Origin: Codonopsis lanceolata
Lineage: Eukaryota; Streptophyta; Magnoliopsida; Asterales; Campanulaceae
NCBI GenBank assembly: GCA_013146195.2
Contig: CM028380.1
Span: forward strand, 81,393,128 to 81,457,127
DNA length: 64,000 nucleotides
Reading direction: 5' to 3'
Shown: positions 33,119-45,059 of the stretch, in pieces
Layout: every line of letters starts with the position of its first letter
How positions within the stretch are numbered: position 1 is the stretch's first letter
Program-made: the position numbers and the translations under genes
The notes under the pieces: model-generated
What the model was told of the DNA's origin: nothing
What the model saw: the letters and a program-made list of their open reading frames with translations, nothing else
Database searches by the model: none

Positions 33119-36100
33119 TCAAGGTATGGCATCTTCCACTTGATCATTTTGTTTAGCAACCTTTTGTTTCTTTGAATTTGCTGCAGCTTGTAAGCTTCCA
33201 AGGGTAACACATCTGTTCCCCCTCCAATTGAAATTTGTGGCAGGAATTGAAGTACCTCCAATTACTGTTGCAGCAGATGCAATCTCATGCATAGTCATCC
33301 TTTGTCCTGGTCTCTGAAAGAAATTAACAATGTTAGTGTAATCCTAACAACATGAAACAGTAATGGTCCTTGAAAACACATACAGATTGTTGAGACATTA
33401 GCTGAGACATTGGCTAAGACATTGGTTGAGACATTGGTTGTGTTGTTAGAGGATCTTGGGATGAAACAACATGAAATAGTAATGGTCCTCTCCTTACCTG
33501 AGACAATAATTAGATATCATATTGAACATATAACTGAATGAAATATATCTGAATGAAATAAGCCATCCATATCATTCAATAAAACTCACTGTTGGAAAAT
33601 CAGATGACAAAGCATGTGGACTCCCAAATGGGCCTCTCCTTGCCTGAGATTTTGTAAGCCTTGGACTTCTGTTGGAAGGAGTACCTTGATTATCATTCAT
33701 GGGTCCTTCTTCTTGGGGCAACACCCTGTTCCACAAGATACTCCCTTTCTTCTTAACCTAGTAAACATATAAATATTAAAGTCTGTCACAGCATTACAAA
33801 TATAAGCATTTGAAATTATAAGTAAAATAGTTGTCTGGACTTAATGTCCTTCTTGTTGTCTTTTGAACCTGCAACAAATAGTCCCACAAATAAGTAAAAT
33901 AATTCCCCACTAACAAATGACAAACAAAATCAAATTAAGTAATCTTACATTAGATTTCTTCCTTGGGATTTGCTCTGTTTCTGTGGCTTGTGCAGTTTCA
34001 TTGTCAGCACTTGGGTTGTCTGCACTTGGTTTATTAGGACAACTCCTGGCATTGTGATACTTTTCACCACATATTCTACACCTGACAGTGTTCTGGTACT
34101 TCCTCAGCTTATGGGCTTTTCCTTTCTTTTCATCCAACTGCCTTATTCTTCTTCTTTTAGGCCTCCCAGACATCTTTTTCTCATGTGGGGGGTGTAAATC
34201 TTGATTGGTTTTGGGCCACATGTCTCTGCCCCTGATAGGATACACAATGTGCTCATAAGCCTTCATGTAGGTCTGTTTGATGTACCAATCAGCCACATAC
34301 TGGTCAACATCTAGTTTGTTGTGATTTAGGGCAGATATTCCATGTGGGCAAGGAATACCTGACAGCTGCCACTTTCTACAAGAACACTCTTGAGTACTCA
34401 AATCCACATCAAACATGTCTCCATACATTCCTCTCACTTGATACTTTCTGTTCCCAGCCCAAAGAGTAATAAATCCATGTGATTCCCCTTTGTACTTGTC
34501 TAACTTCTTGATAATCCTTGGACACACTAAGCCTTCATAATTCATCATGTTTTCCCTACATTTTTGCATTCTTGTCATCATATACATCCTAATCCACTCA
34601 AGCAACTCCAAAATAGGCTTGCACATTGCTTTTACTATACATGAATTAAAAGTCTCACACAGGTTATTCAGTAACATATCACAACAGTTGTCTGTACTGA
34701 AGAAAGCCCTGCTCCAATGTGATGGTATTTTCCCAGCTAGCCACTCATAAGCCTCATGATTTTGTTGCTTCAGTTTATCCATTTCAATGTTGAATTTCTA
34801 AATGTAGGAGGCTTTGGCACATGCATACAATTGTCTTTTCATGACATGACCCCTAAATTTTAGCTTGAAGTTATCATGCAAATGCTTGACACAAAACCTG
34901 ATTTCTGCATTAGGGACAAGGGCCTCAAGACTAGGAACCAGACCCTTCTGTTTGTCAGACATGAATATCCAATGGTATGAATTAACACACTCTATATCTA
35001 CCAACAATAGTTCCAAAAACCATGTCCAAGACTCTTTGTTTTCCCCTTCAACCACTACATATGCAATAGGAAACATCCCATTGTTAGCATCAACACCAAC
35101 AGCTGCCAAAATCATCCCCTTGACTGGACCCTTTAAAAAGCACCCATCTAACCCAATTACCTTTCTGCATCCTTCTAAAAATCCTTTTTTCAAACCCCCA
35201 AGGCATACATAAATTCTCTTAAACACAAGCTTCTTATTTTCATGCTCACAAAGTATTTCAATAGTTGTCCCTGGGTTTGATCTAATCAATTCTTCTTTAT
35301 AGTCCCACAAAGAACCATACTGATCTTGAAGACTAACCTCAACATTACTCCTTGCAACCTTCAATGCTCAGAAGCACCGCCTTGACAATTCAATCTTAAG
35401 CTCTGTTCCAACAGTATGAAAGAATGAATCAGTTGGCCGTAGGGTTTAGTTGATATCTTTTAGTGTATTGATTCCCAATCCACCTAGAATTTACACATTT
35501 ACTCTTGACCACATTACTGCAACTATGTTTGTCAACTAATGTCCTAACTCTGAAAGCATTTCCTTCACTTTTGAGCTGTGAACCATAGATGTACCATGGA
35601 CAACCTTCTTTACATCTAGCACTTACCTTAAATTTCTCATTCTTGGTAAATCTAATCCCTTTCCCCTGATTTAATGAGTAAGACCTTACTGCATATCTGA
35701 ATTCCTTGGCATCACTGAATTCCATTCCTAACTCAAACACAGGCTTAAGCATGTCTGTCAAAGGGTTAAATCTCTTAAACTTTGGGGGTTTTTTTTCTTC
35801 CCATAACTTGCCTAGGGTCATCTTCTTCAAAATCCTCTGAGCCATCAATACTTTCAAAATCATCAGTATCACATTCAGAACCTGACTTAGCATAAAACTC
35901 CTCCTCAGTGTTTTCATTAATTACTTTTGACCTCTTTTGGTTGTTATCAAACACTGTGATCTGTTTATTAGACACTACCTTTCCTTTTCCTTTTCCTTTT
36001 CCTTTTTCTTTAAATGTGAAATCATCAATCTCTTTGTAAATATCATCCAGGTCAATCTCTTTGTCCATATCATCATTATCCCCATATGCACTACCACTGT

Positions 36101-36503
36101 AACCTGAACTCTTATCCTCTTCAGTGTCACTATCCTTCTCACTATCTTCATCACTAGCATTAACATCAGCCATGTCAATTTCCTTTCTCACTTTTCTCGC
36201 CCCCTGATATTCTTCACTATGCTTGCAATATATATCAACTATCCTAATGTTAGGATCAGTAGCTCCTACCATTTGTATAATAGCCTCATCACTTGACAAC
36301 AACACCAAACCTGACTCCATTTGACTATCAGGTAAAAGATAGTAGTAACTAGCAGGGTCATTATACCCTAATTCCTTGTAAAATTTATTCAACACAGTCA
36401 TTGACATCCTATCCCGATCTACTCTTGTGACTGTTTCTACTTCACCACCAATGTAGACAGTTTTAGGGTGGTAAAGAAACTCACCACCATGATGAAACAT
36501 CAA
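33119..36503 (-). pseudogene. MuDR-type MULE transposase, frame-disrupted
   Basis: The protein would cut and move the element in the nucleus. From ATG 36503: a PB1-like N-terminal domain (FLYHPKTVYIGGEVETVTRV), an acidic Asp/Glu-rich stretch, then a frameshift in an 8-base A run (plus strand 35789-35796). Next comes the MuDR DNA-binding domain (GKGIRFTKNEKFKVSARCKE, GCPWYIY), a frameshift and TGA near 35370-35430, and the MULE transposase core (VIGLDGCFLKG, FMSDKQKGL, CVKHLHDNF). TAG at 34798 follows, with NNLCETFN after it as a candidate third acidic motif. The SWIM zinc finger reads CSCRKWQLSGIPCPH. A CCHC knuckle reads CRICGEKYHNARSC. C-terminal exons continue (WNRVLPQEEGPMNDN, TMHEIASAATVIGG) to a stop at 33119. 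Confidence 0.88.
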
Positions 36504-37165
36504 AGCAAATCAATCTGGATCTATATTTGAAAGATTAAATTGGTCAAATCAAATGGGCCAACAACTTTAATACAAAACAAATCAAATTGGTCACTACACG
36601 GAAATGCATTAAAAACAACTTTGGAAACTTTGGTTAAGGACACAGAGGGGATAGAGAGGACAAAGGCATGGGGACCATTTCACATTATATTATCATAATG
36701 TCCCCATTATACTAAACACCTATCATTTTATAGAAAATTTAACTAAGCTAACACAATCTCTTTCTCTAACTAACAACTATCAGACAAATTTGTCAATAAA
36801 CAAAAAATATATATGCATCAAAAACAATAAACAAAACCATTAATTTATTACTTTACTCAACACTTTATTACTTTATTCATCACTCTACATAACACATACT
36901 CTTTCTCTCACCAACACTTTATTGTACAGATACAAAAATTGCAGTCAACTATTTCAAAAAGTGACATATGCATCAAAACAATAAATCAAATAGAAACGTT
37001 ACCTTCAAAAGCGTGTGCATATTCATCTTCAATAGTCGACTTACGTTGTGCTTCTTGCGTCATAGTTATCGTCATTTTTCAGTCTTCAATCGCAGTCTTC
37101 AATTCCAGTCTTCAATCACAGTCTTCAATCCCTCTTCAACCCTAACCCTAATTTGTGTTTATCGT
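36504..37165 (-). other. MULE 5' untranslated/promoter region
   Basis: Lies between the transposase start and the right terminal repeat. TCTTCAATC words repeat at 37079-37140. No other gene is seen. Confidence 0.4.
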
Positions 37166-37724
37166 CTCAATTAGGGCGTGGGTTAATTTGTGAATTTTCA
37201 ATATATACCTTGAAGTTTCCCACCGTTTTTGTGAAGGTGCGCAGGGAAAAGTCTATTTTACCCTGCACGTGCTATTGCACGTGCTACTTAACGTCCCAAT
37301 TGAAACGGCCGTCTGGTCGAGGGTTCACTATGGGACAATTAGTAATGTCAGGTATTCGAATGGCACAAACCTTAGGTTGGGTACCACTTTGGAATTTGGT
37401 GGAAACTTCAAGGTCTTTTTCGTATTTTGGCCATCTTTTTAATACTCAACTCAATTGATAACATTTTTATTTTGAATTACTTCATTTTGTTAACGAATAA
37501 AGTTAAGTAGAAATATCAATATATATTTTTAAATTTAAAAATACATCCATATTTTAAATTTTAAAAATGTAAAAATTAAAGAGAAATTGAATAGCATTTT
37601 GTTGAGGGTAGCCTGGTAGGTCTCAGTAAAACGGGTCAAATATTCAAAAATTATAATGCCATCCCTCATATTTATAAATGAAAAAATTTGTTACATTTAT
37701 TTTTAAAATGTCACTTTTTAGTAT

Positions 37725-40420
37725 TGATGCGTCCAAAATAATACAAGGACGCATTGGGTACTCAACTTGGATATCTGACTTTCAATTCTATCCAATATCT
37801 TCAAGGCCCAAACCTGAAATGTAAACAATGATTGTGAACTGGGTAGGGGTTTACCCTGCAAATGCTCTACGGTGTGAGAATCAGCAATCACTTAAGGGAG
37901 TAAATAATTTGACAGAGTTTAGCCTTGGTTTAGAAATCATATACCTCCCTCCTTTGGTTTGGAGGGGTTTTATAACCTTTATGGGAAGCTGAATAACTCC
38001 CCATTAAATGTCGAAGCGTGCATGACGGGCACATTAACTGCTACGTCCAACACAACGGTCTAATCATGAGTGGGGAAGCGAGTTTCACGGAGATAAATGC
38101 CCACGTTCGGGATGACCGTTACATAACTGAGCATGGTAAGTCTGCTCGCTGAACACTTGCCTGCTAGGAGCTTAGCCCCCAGCTCGCTATCTCTCCAGCC
38201 CCCAGACTTCTGAGAAGTAATTGCTTGCTCTTCAGATTGTGGTGGTCAAAGTCTGGCCGCTGCCCGATTCATAACTTTGACCTGGACTGTGGAGTACACG
38301 TGCTTCGCTCATGACTACAGTAAACGTGCCAAGCACGTGAGCTATGTCTGGGCCTATTGGGCCAGACAGTTCAATAGCCCCCAGCTCCTTGTCTAGCGAG
38401 TATACATGTTCGGAGTGAGGAGCAAGGTACCTTGGAACTTCTCTGAGAATCTGGTCGGTTACAAGACTTGACTCATTTCGATAATTTATAAGCAACGACC
38501 TCAAAGTCAAACGGTAAGTGGATGCCATCTGAAGTTATGACGAGTACTGAAGGGACGGACCGCCTTTCGCCGACTGCTACACACGTGTACACATGGCCCG
38601 AAGTGTCATTTAATGCAATGCCTTGGTTTCCGCACCATAATGATAACCTCAACTATCTCGATTGCCGCCCCATGACGGTTCCCCCATTATAAAAGCAAAA
38701 ACCTTCATTTAATTGGGACTTTTCTTGCCAATGAAGAATCATGGCGTCAACCTTCATTTTCCCTATGCACCTAGCTGAAACAAGATAATCTGTACGCGTA
38801 ATCAAGATCCCCAAGACCTTCTCCAGTTCGATCCCTCAAATTCAACAGGTATTCCTCGATCCTAATTCTTTACCGTGCTGTAACTTCCATCTTTATTTTC
38901 ATTGCTAGAATCCCCAATTTCTAGGGTTCAACGATGCCGACTGGGTGTATGATGACTATTTTGTTATGATCTAAAAATCAATCTGTCGTAAACTAGGGCG
39001 TCTGATACCCGTTTCTTTTCTATTCATATTAAACTTTCCATCTTCATAAAATGTCGTAACCCATATTTCCTGAACGTTATGAGTCGGGGTATTTCACAAA
39101 CTTCACACACACAAAACTCACAAGTGGGAATCGAGGAATACCTGACCAGTGCCCCGTTCACTGGTCCTAAGATGTACCATAACCGGGGGTTTTGGCTTCT
39201 TTGCTCTTACCTGCTTTCACGAGCGGGAATTAACGTGTATTCCTCGATTCCTGTAGGATGTCTACCAGCAACGAATCCAGCTCGAAAATTGAAGGACAGA
39301 GCTATAATCACGGAGCCTCAAGCGAGGAGGAAGAAAGCTACGAAATTGATTCTACCAGCTCTGAAGGGACTGAACTCGATGTCACTTTAGCTGCTCCTGG
39401 AATCCCATACAACCGAAATATTGATGATAAGAATGATCAAGATAACACTGGAGACTTTAATAGAGAGGGCGATGACGATCTTGTCGAAGAAAACGAACAA
39501 GCAAGGACATCCCCCCAAACGAGCACTCCTCCAAAGACTAAGAAAAGAATTACTCGCCACAAACGAAGAAATCTTGTAGCGGATCGCCCAACCCCAATGA
39601 AATGGGAAGATTTGATGAGCGAGGAGGATGTAACCACATGGTTCTATTCCCTGGGTATGGACCCCAAGAACTACTGAGTACGGGCCTTCAATCTGGACAT
39701 TGACAAGAAAGGCCATAACTACCAGAGAGATCGAATGGTGTTTTACTTTGACTTCTTCTTAGTAGGCCTTCGACTTCCACTAGATCCCTTCATCGTAGAA
39801 TTCCTTAACCTGACCAATGCACTCCCCTGTGACCTGACCCTTACGACAATGAGGTTTCTGGTCGCATACACAGTGGCCTGCAGGTTACTCGGATTTGAGC
39901 CCGAAATGACTTTATTAAGGAAATTCTTCTTATTTTCTCTAGAAAAAAAATCTGGATGTATCACAGGGCGCTCCAATCCCAACTATTTCAAGTTGTTAAG
40001 TGATGGACCCAACAAAGTTGACGTCTGGGATGGGAAATCCTTGCTTATGGAATCACGAGTAGGATGGCTATTCGCCTCATATCTTCATGATTTCAAACTC
40101 CCCAAGTATGACAAGAACGCCTTCCGATGTGGATAACCCCCCATAGCTCGTGCATTTAGATCTCTGCTCGGAGTAAAGGATAGGAGAACTGGGCAGGACT
40201 GGGTATTGGACTGGTCAACCCTTACATCTGACTTAACCCTACTCTACCTGGCCAGCATCACGAGTTGGCTCGTGGAAGGAGTGGAACCGCGGGTTACCCT
40301 TGAGATCGAAAGACCCCACCCCTACTGGGGAAAATGCCACGAAGGAAAGTTTCCCAGCGAGTGTCCTGACTATGCACTAACTGGAAGAAATTGCACCCTC
40401 AGCGAGTCATCACTATCATC
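37725..40420 (+). mobile_element. Ty3/gypsy-type element fragment
   Basis: An LTR-like leader with AGCCCCCAG words (about 38170-38390) precedes a TATA box and a gag-region ORF of the 'putative gypsy-type transposon' family. The right side is cut at about 40420 by the third Copia. No second LTR was found in the window, so the left limit near TGATGCGTCC (37725) is tentative. Confidence 0.55.
38688..38694 (+). promoter_or_regulatory. TATA box of the gypsy-type fragment
   Basis: CCATTATAAAAGC sits at the end of the GC-richer leader. A plausible 5' UTR intron follows: donor AACAG/GTATTC near 38850, acceptor TTCCTGTAG just before ATG 39258. Confidence 0.5.
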
Positions 40421-40424
40421 CTAA
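39258..40424 (+). pseudogene. Gypsy-type transposon N-terminal domain protein
   Basis: ATG 39258 opens a charged, Ser/Glu-rich head (SSEEEESYEIDSTSSE) and a basic patch (KKRITRHKRR). The recognisable domain follows: MVFYFDFFLVGLRLPLDPF, EFLNLTNALP and VACRLLGFEPEM. This is typical of the plant 'putative gypsy-type transposon' N-terminal domain. One frame runs through, broken by TGA at 39675 and TAA at about 40134. It ends at the Copia junction. The molecular role of this domain is not known to me. Confidence 0.65.
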
Positions 40425-41509
40425 TCAGAATCAGTTTCAAACCAAGTAGATACTTGGTTTTCTTCTAAGTCCTCAACCAGTAGACCTTTATGTTTAGAAA
40501 ATGATTTAGAAGGTCTCCTTTTATAAGCTTCATATTTAGGCTTAGGACATTTAGAAGCAAAGTGGCCAGGCTTCCTGTAGTTGTAGCAAACTAACTCATT
40601 ATTTTGTGAGCTTTCAGCAGACTTTCTGAAAGTCTGCTGGTTTGCTTCATTCTTTTTGTTAAATTTTGAGAACTTTTGAAACTTTTTAACGAACATAGCA
40701 AATTGCTCGTCAGAGAGAATTTCATTGTCATTTGAAGAAGAAGTAGATGATTTATTTTCTTGGGCAGGAATTTCCTGAGAGATAACAGAAAAGGAAGGAA
40801 GTTTAAAATGTTTGTCATGTTCTTGAGCTTGAAGCAGTTCTTGCTCATAAACAGTTAAACTCGCATACAAACTTCTGAGGTGCATGGAGTTCAAGTCTTT
40901 GGACTCTTTTATAGCAGTGGTTTTAACATGCCACAAACTTCCTAAAGAAGCTAAAAATCTCATATTTACTTCCTTAACACTATATTCTTTTCCTAAGGAA
41001 TAACAGCAATTTACTACCTCACAAAATCTGTCGTAGGCTTGTCGTAGAGTCTCCTTAGGATCCTTTCTGAATGAATCGAATTGTTGAATCTAGTTATACT
41101 TTATGTTGTCTCTGGTGGGCAGATCTCCTTCAAGATATTCCACCAAGGCTTCCCACATTTCCTTGGCGGTTTTGCATCTGATAATTTGCTGATATGTGCT
41201 TGTGTCGACAGAGCTGGATATGATGTGTATAGCTTTGCTGTCGAGTTCAACGAGCCTCCTTTCTTCGTCTGTCCATTCATTCATAGATTTAGGTATCTCG
41301 GGAGGTCCACTGGCTACTTCGGCAAGTAGGTTGGGCTTCATTGGAATATGAGGACCTGTTAGAACACATTGCCACAAGCGATTGTCAATAGAGTTCATAT
41401 ATCTCATAACTTTATCTTTCCAAACTTCGAAGTGGCCTTCGTCCGATATTGAGACGTGGCTGGTATTCGAAGTAGGCAACATATAGTGAGCCATAGGATC
41501 TATTCGCAA
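40421..41509 (-). pseudogene. Copia copy 3 gag
   Basis: One frame from ATG 41509 is interrupted by a single TAG at 41090. The UBN2-type Gag core is seen in HFEVWKDKVMRYMNSID, KTAKEMWEALVEYLEGD and NMRFLASLGSLWHVKTTAI. The zinc knuckle reads CYNYRKPGHFASKC, so the second cysteine of CCHC is tyrosine. The C-terminus is cut by the fragment boundary. Confidence 0.82.
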
Positions 41510-41548
41510 GAGGTTAATCTTGGAAAAAATGAATTTTCAAAGAATTAA

Positions 41549-41560
41549 GCTCTGATACCA
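41549..41560 (-). other. tRNA-Met primer-binding site
   Basis: In element sense TGGTATCAGAGC, complementary to the 3' end of plant initiator tRNA-Met, lies 2 nt from the LTR end. It fixes the element orientation. Confidence 0.9.
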
Positions 41561-41562
41561 AT

Positions 41563-42834
41563 TGTTGGTCCCGAAATAGGCTCAATCTAGGCTAAAGGGG
41601 GGGGGGGTTTGAATAGCCTAGTTTCATTTTTATAAAAAACTTTTCCAAACACTTCTGAATGATTTCTTAAAAAGATTTAACTAGAAGTGTTAATGCAGCG
41701 GAAAACTAAAGAGGTTCTGAACAGACTGGTAAGCTGCTTAAGTATAGCACAGATTCAGTAGTGGCCTTTGATAAGTAGCATCAGTTAATAAAAAGATAGA
41801 AACAGATCAGACAGAACACAGAATTTAGAAGTGGTTCGTACTGTGAATAGTACTACGTCCACTACCAAAGTGGTTAGCTTTGGATTTTAAAAGGTGTACT
41901 TGTTTATCCACTAGGTTTATAAGTAAGATCTCTAATGGATCGTATAGAAAATAAGTTTTTCAACCAAGTGTATAATGGTGAGAGAAACAATCAATGATTA
42001 ATTGTTCTCTCACGTGCTAAAGTAAAGAACAGTTTTAAAAGCAAACTAGATGAAGCTGAAATGGAGTAAAGACTGACAGATCTGCAGCTTCAGGAACTTT
42101 GGTGAAATGTTAGTTCTTTGTCCTTTTGATCTCTTGAATGCTTGAGTGTTGAAGATGAAACTTGAATATTTTATGCGCAAGAGTTATGTTTTCAAATCTT
42201 CAAAACTTGAATAAATACCAGAGAGATCTTTTGGACCGTTGGACTATTTTTTTTTTTGGACCGTTGGACCGTTGGACTAAGGCAGAGGGGACAGTGTCCA
42301 ACATTCTTTTGCATTGAATGCAATTCAGCGCTTTGGGGGATGTATGCGGCACAGTCATCAGAGATGCATTGTTTGCAGAGAAGACTTTCCCAAATGGAGT
42401 AAGGTTTCAGGTTTCAGGTTGCAGGCGTTACAGTTGTGAAAGTCTTCTTAGCCAAAAGAGGTAATGTCTTCAGACTTCATGTTTCAGGAGACAGACTGGA
42501 CAGTTGTCAGTATGTAGTTGACTTTTTTTGGAGTGAAATCCGATGAAGATATTTTGACTAGATATTTCAAGAAATATCTAAATTAGACGTTATGTGACAT
42601 AATTCCAAGTTTTGGCTAGTCTTGATTTTCCGCGCTTGAGCAGACTTCCAAGTCTGCTGTTCTTCCAAGGCTGCTGTTGAAGCCTGCTTATCCGCGCCTA
42701 ACTAACACTAAACAGTTCTAAACAACCTTGATTCTAAGACAGTTGTCACACTAATCGGTACGCAGACCTATTAGCCACTGTACAATAGAATCAGAAGATG
42801 ACTCAACCAAATCTAGAACCTATGAGGGTCAACA
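41563..42834 (-). repeat. Copia copy 3, 5' LTR
   Basis: Boundaries are set by the primer site on the left and by matching inverted tips TGTTGGTCC and GGTCAACA. The length is 1,272 bp. A 10-nt G run lies near 41600, and AAGTCTGCTG words lie near 42650. The right limit has no second LTR to confirm it. Confidence 0.7.
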
Positions 42835-42907
42835 GATAACATGTGGCGAGAAGGGGCCTGGAAAAAAATGGGGTTGTGAAAGTTGTGAGAGGGATGAGAG
42901 AATCGAG

Positions 42908-42911
<4 letters not shown>

Positions 42912-42978
<67 letters not shown>
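42912..42978. repeat. (TA)n microsatellite
   Basis: About 67 bp of pure TA at the presumed Helitron 5' end. Confidence 0.95.
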
Positions 42979-42980
<2 letters not shown>

Positions 42981-43419
42981 TTGGTGAGAAACATTATAAT
43001 TGTGTCACCTCACCATCTTTTGATAAATCTTTACTATAAAGCTAGCGTCCATGTGGAGGCTTTAAAAACTCTTGATTTTCTAGACATTAACTAATAATAA
43101 TACATAATAATAATTAATATAATAAGAGATATTATTATTAGAATATATAACTTCTTCTATTGTCAATAGTAGAAGGCTTATATTTAAAAAAAAATTACAG
43201 CTAACATTACTTCTAACCATCGTGGGATAAAACTCTTCAAGGTGGGACATTACTTCTAACTAGTTTTTTTAACACATGTGTTAAACGCACGTCAACTAAA
43301 TCATACATAAACAAAATAAGGAAGATCGGTTTATTAACAATTACACATAAGTATATCACTAATCATTATAAATTCTAAAAAAATTCCTTATATACAACAA
43401 TTGTTGTCTTATTATTGGT

Positions 43420-43905
43420 TTTTCATCTTCACCGCATATCAATATCTTCAAATCAAAATAATTTGTTACTCTAGAAACTACGACATATAACTGTCCATAT
43501 CTAAATACTTTTTTTTTTCAAATAGAGACCTATGTGCAATTATTGACTTTGGCACTTTTTAATTGTCATTGCATATGATACCAGCAATGTAAATTATCTT
43601 CTATGAAACTTGAAACACAGTCTTATATCGGATAGAGTTAATGAAAATCTTGGGATAAAAACATTTTCTCCAACATTGCTTCCTAACAAAAATTTTGTTT
43701 CAACAATATGATTCCCAAGATTTATGATGATTAGTCTTATTTCGTTGCATAAGCCAGCAGCATGGTCAATGTTTCTCAATAGCATTACTGGAACACTAAT
43801 TTTAAGTGTCAATTCATGGCCTGACAACCCCAAACACTTTATATTATTCAAAAACTCTATATAATAAATGTTTTCGAATAAACTTGAATTTTTTCCACCC
43901 TTCAA
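43420..43905 (-). pseudogene. Helitron Pif1-type helicase, C-terminal remnant
   Basis: From 43905: LNNIKCLGLSGHELTLKISV, then VPVMLLRNIDHAAGLCNEIR, TKFLLGSNVGENVFIPR and SDIRLCFKFHRR. These match the C-terminal third of the RepHel helicase. The frame stops at 43594, but sense-like sequence continues (LYLKKKVFRYGQLYVVVSR) to about 43420 in broken frames. The helicase would unwind DNA during rolling-circle transposition. The Rep nuclease and the N-terminal helicase motifs are absent here. Confidence 0.8.
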
Positions 43906-44097
43906 ATAGAATATGAACTCAAATAAGTTTTTCTTTTGAATGATTACTTTTATTAAATTATATTTATATTTTATGAATAAAGAAATTTCAGAGAAGAAAA
44001 TAAGCTAAAATAAAAATAACGAAATTATTTTTACCGTTAACTATTATTTTTGTTTTGTAAATTATTTTGATTTTAATAACTTCCATTATATATATTT

Positions 44098-44800
44098 TTT
44101 GTTTTATTGACTTTGTAACTATTATTTTTGTTTTATTTTTAAGAATTTGTTTTACAAAAAAAAATTGTTCCGTAATTTCGTATTATTATTTTGCCAACCT
44201 CAGTTTAAATTGTTTTGTTTTATTGACTCTGTAACTGCTATTTTTGTTCCATCAAATATTTTTATTTTACTTACATATTTTTTTGTTTTACATAACTATT
44301 TTTAAGAATTTGTTTTAAACTTTGTTCAATAAATTATTTTTATAATTATACTAACCTCGGTTTAAATTATTTTTGTTTTATTGACTTCGTAACTATTATT
44401 TTTGTTCCATCAAATATTTTTATTTAACTAATGTATTTTTGTTTTACATAGCTATTTTTAAGAATTTGTTTTAAAATTTTGTTCGGTAAATTATTTTTAT
44501 TATTTTAGTAACCTCAGTTTAAATTGTTTTTGTTTTTATTGACTATGTAACTGTTATTTTTGTTCCATCAAATATTTTTATTTTACTAACGTATTTTTGT
44601 TTTACATATATATTTTAAGAATTTGTTTTAAACTTTTGTTCCGTAAATTATTTTATTTTATTAACCTTCGCATTACCTTTTTTTTTGTTGATTCTGTAAC
44701 TTTTATTTTTATAGTGGCTTGTTCCATAAATTATTTTTATTTTATTAACCTCTTATATTTTTGTTTTCTTAACTCCGAAACTATTATTTTTATTTTAGTT
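44098..44800. repeat. AT-rich tandem repeat, period ~155 bp
   Basis: The phrase TTTATTGACTCTGTAACT and variants starts near 44098, 44214, 44375, 44532, 44683 and 44762. It is followed by TTTTTGTTCCATCAAATAT and AAGAATTTGTTTTAAA. It lies inside the nested Helitron. The surrounding 43930-45000 shows no gene. Confidence 0.7.
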
Positions 44801-45005
44801 ACTATTTTTTATGTTTAAAGAGAGAAAAATGTTTAAACATAATTAAAATAGAGGAGATGATGGTGATGAGAGAAAAAATAAGGAGAAGACGGGAGAGAGA
44901 AAAATAAATATAATCAGAGAAGATATGAGAGAGAAAGAGTGAAATGGTAACTGAAAAGTTAATAATTCAAAAGTGAAATTTTGGAGGGGGAAATCCACCC
45001 TTGCC

Positions 45006-45008
<3 letters not shown>

Positions 45009-45051
<43 letters not shown>
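45009..45051. repeat. (TA)n microsatellite
   Basis: About 43 bp of pure TA at the 5' boundary of the nested Helitron. Confidence 0.95.
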
Positions 45052-45052
<1 letters not shown>

Positions 45053-45059
45053 CTCACTT

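Larger units (their letters stand above)
31640..37432 (-). mobile_element. Mutator-like element (MULE), 5.8 kb
   Basis: Terminal inverted repeats span 31640-31905 and 37166-37432 (about 266 bp), starting GGCCAAAATACGAAAA in both, with over 90% identity by eye. Flanks are ATCTTTTGA (31631-31639) and ATCTTTTTA (37433-37441), a 9-bp target duplication with one mismatch. It carries a MuDR-type transposase gene on the minus strand and a GRF zinc-finger gene on the plus strand. These are oriented toward each other from opposite ends. Both are broken. Confidence 0.93.
40421..42834 (-). mobile_element. Ty1/Copia fragment (copy 3): 5' LTR, PBS, gag
   Basis: Element sense runs right to left: LTR 42834-41563, primer-binding site, gag, then truncation at about 40421 against the gypsy-type ORF. 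This is a different Copia lineage from copies 1 and 2, with other LTR and gag sequences. Confidence 0.82.
43259..45051 (-). mobile_element. Nested Helitron fragment with helicase remnant
   Basis: In element sense the 3' end reads CTAGT at 43263-43259. It is preceded by the palindrome TAACACATGTGTTA and by the end of a helicase-like coding stretch. The flanking host sequence lines up with 11525-11575 (reversed) across the insertion. This puts the 5' side at the TA tract 45009-45051. The exact 5' TC is not visible. Confidence 0.6.

Noticed and set aside
42803..43094. ORFs across the TA microsatellite
   Set aside because: Alternating Tyr-Ile is a translation of (TA)n; no gene. The same holds at 49034-49267.
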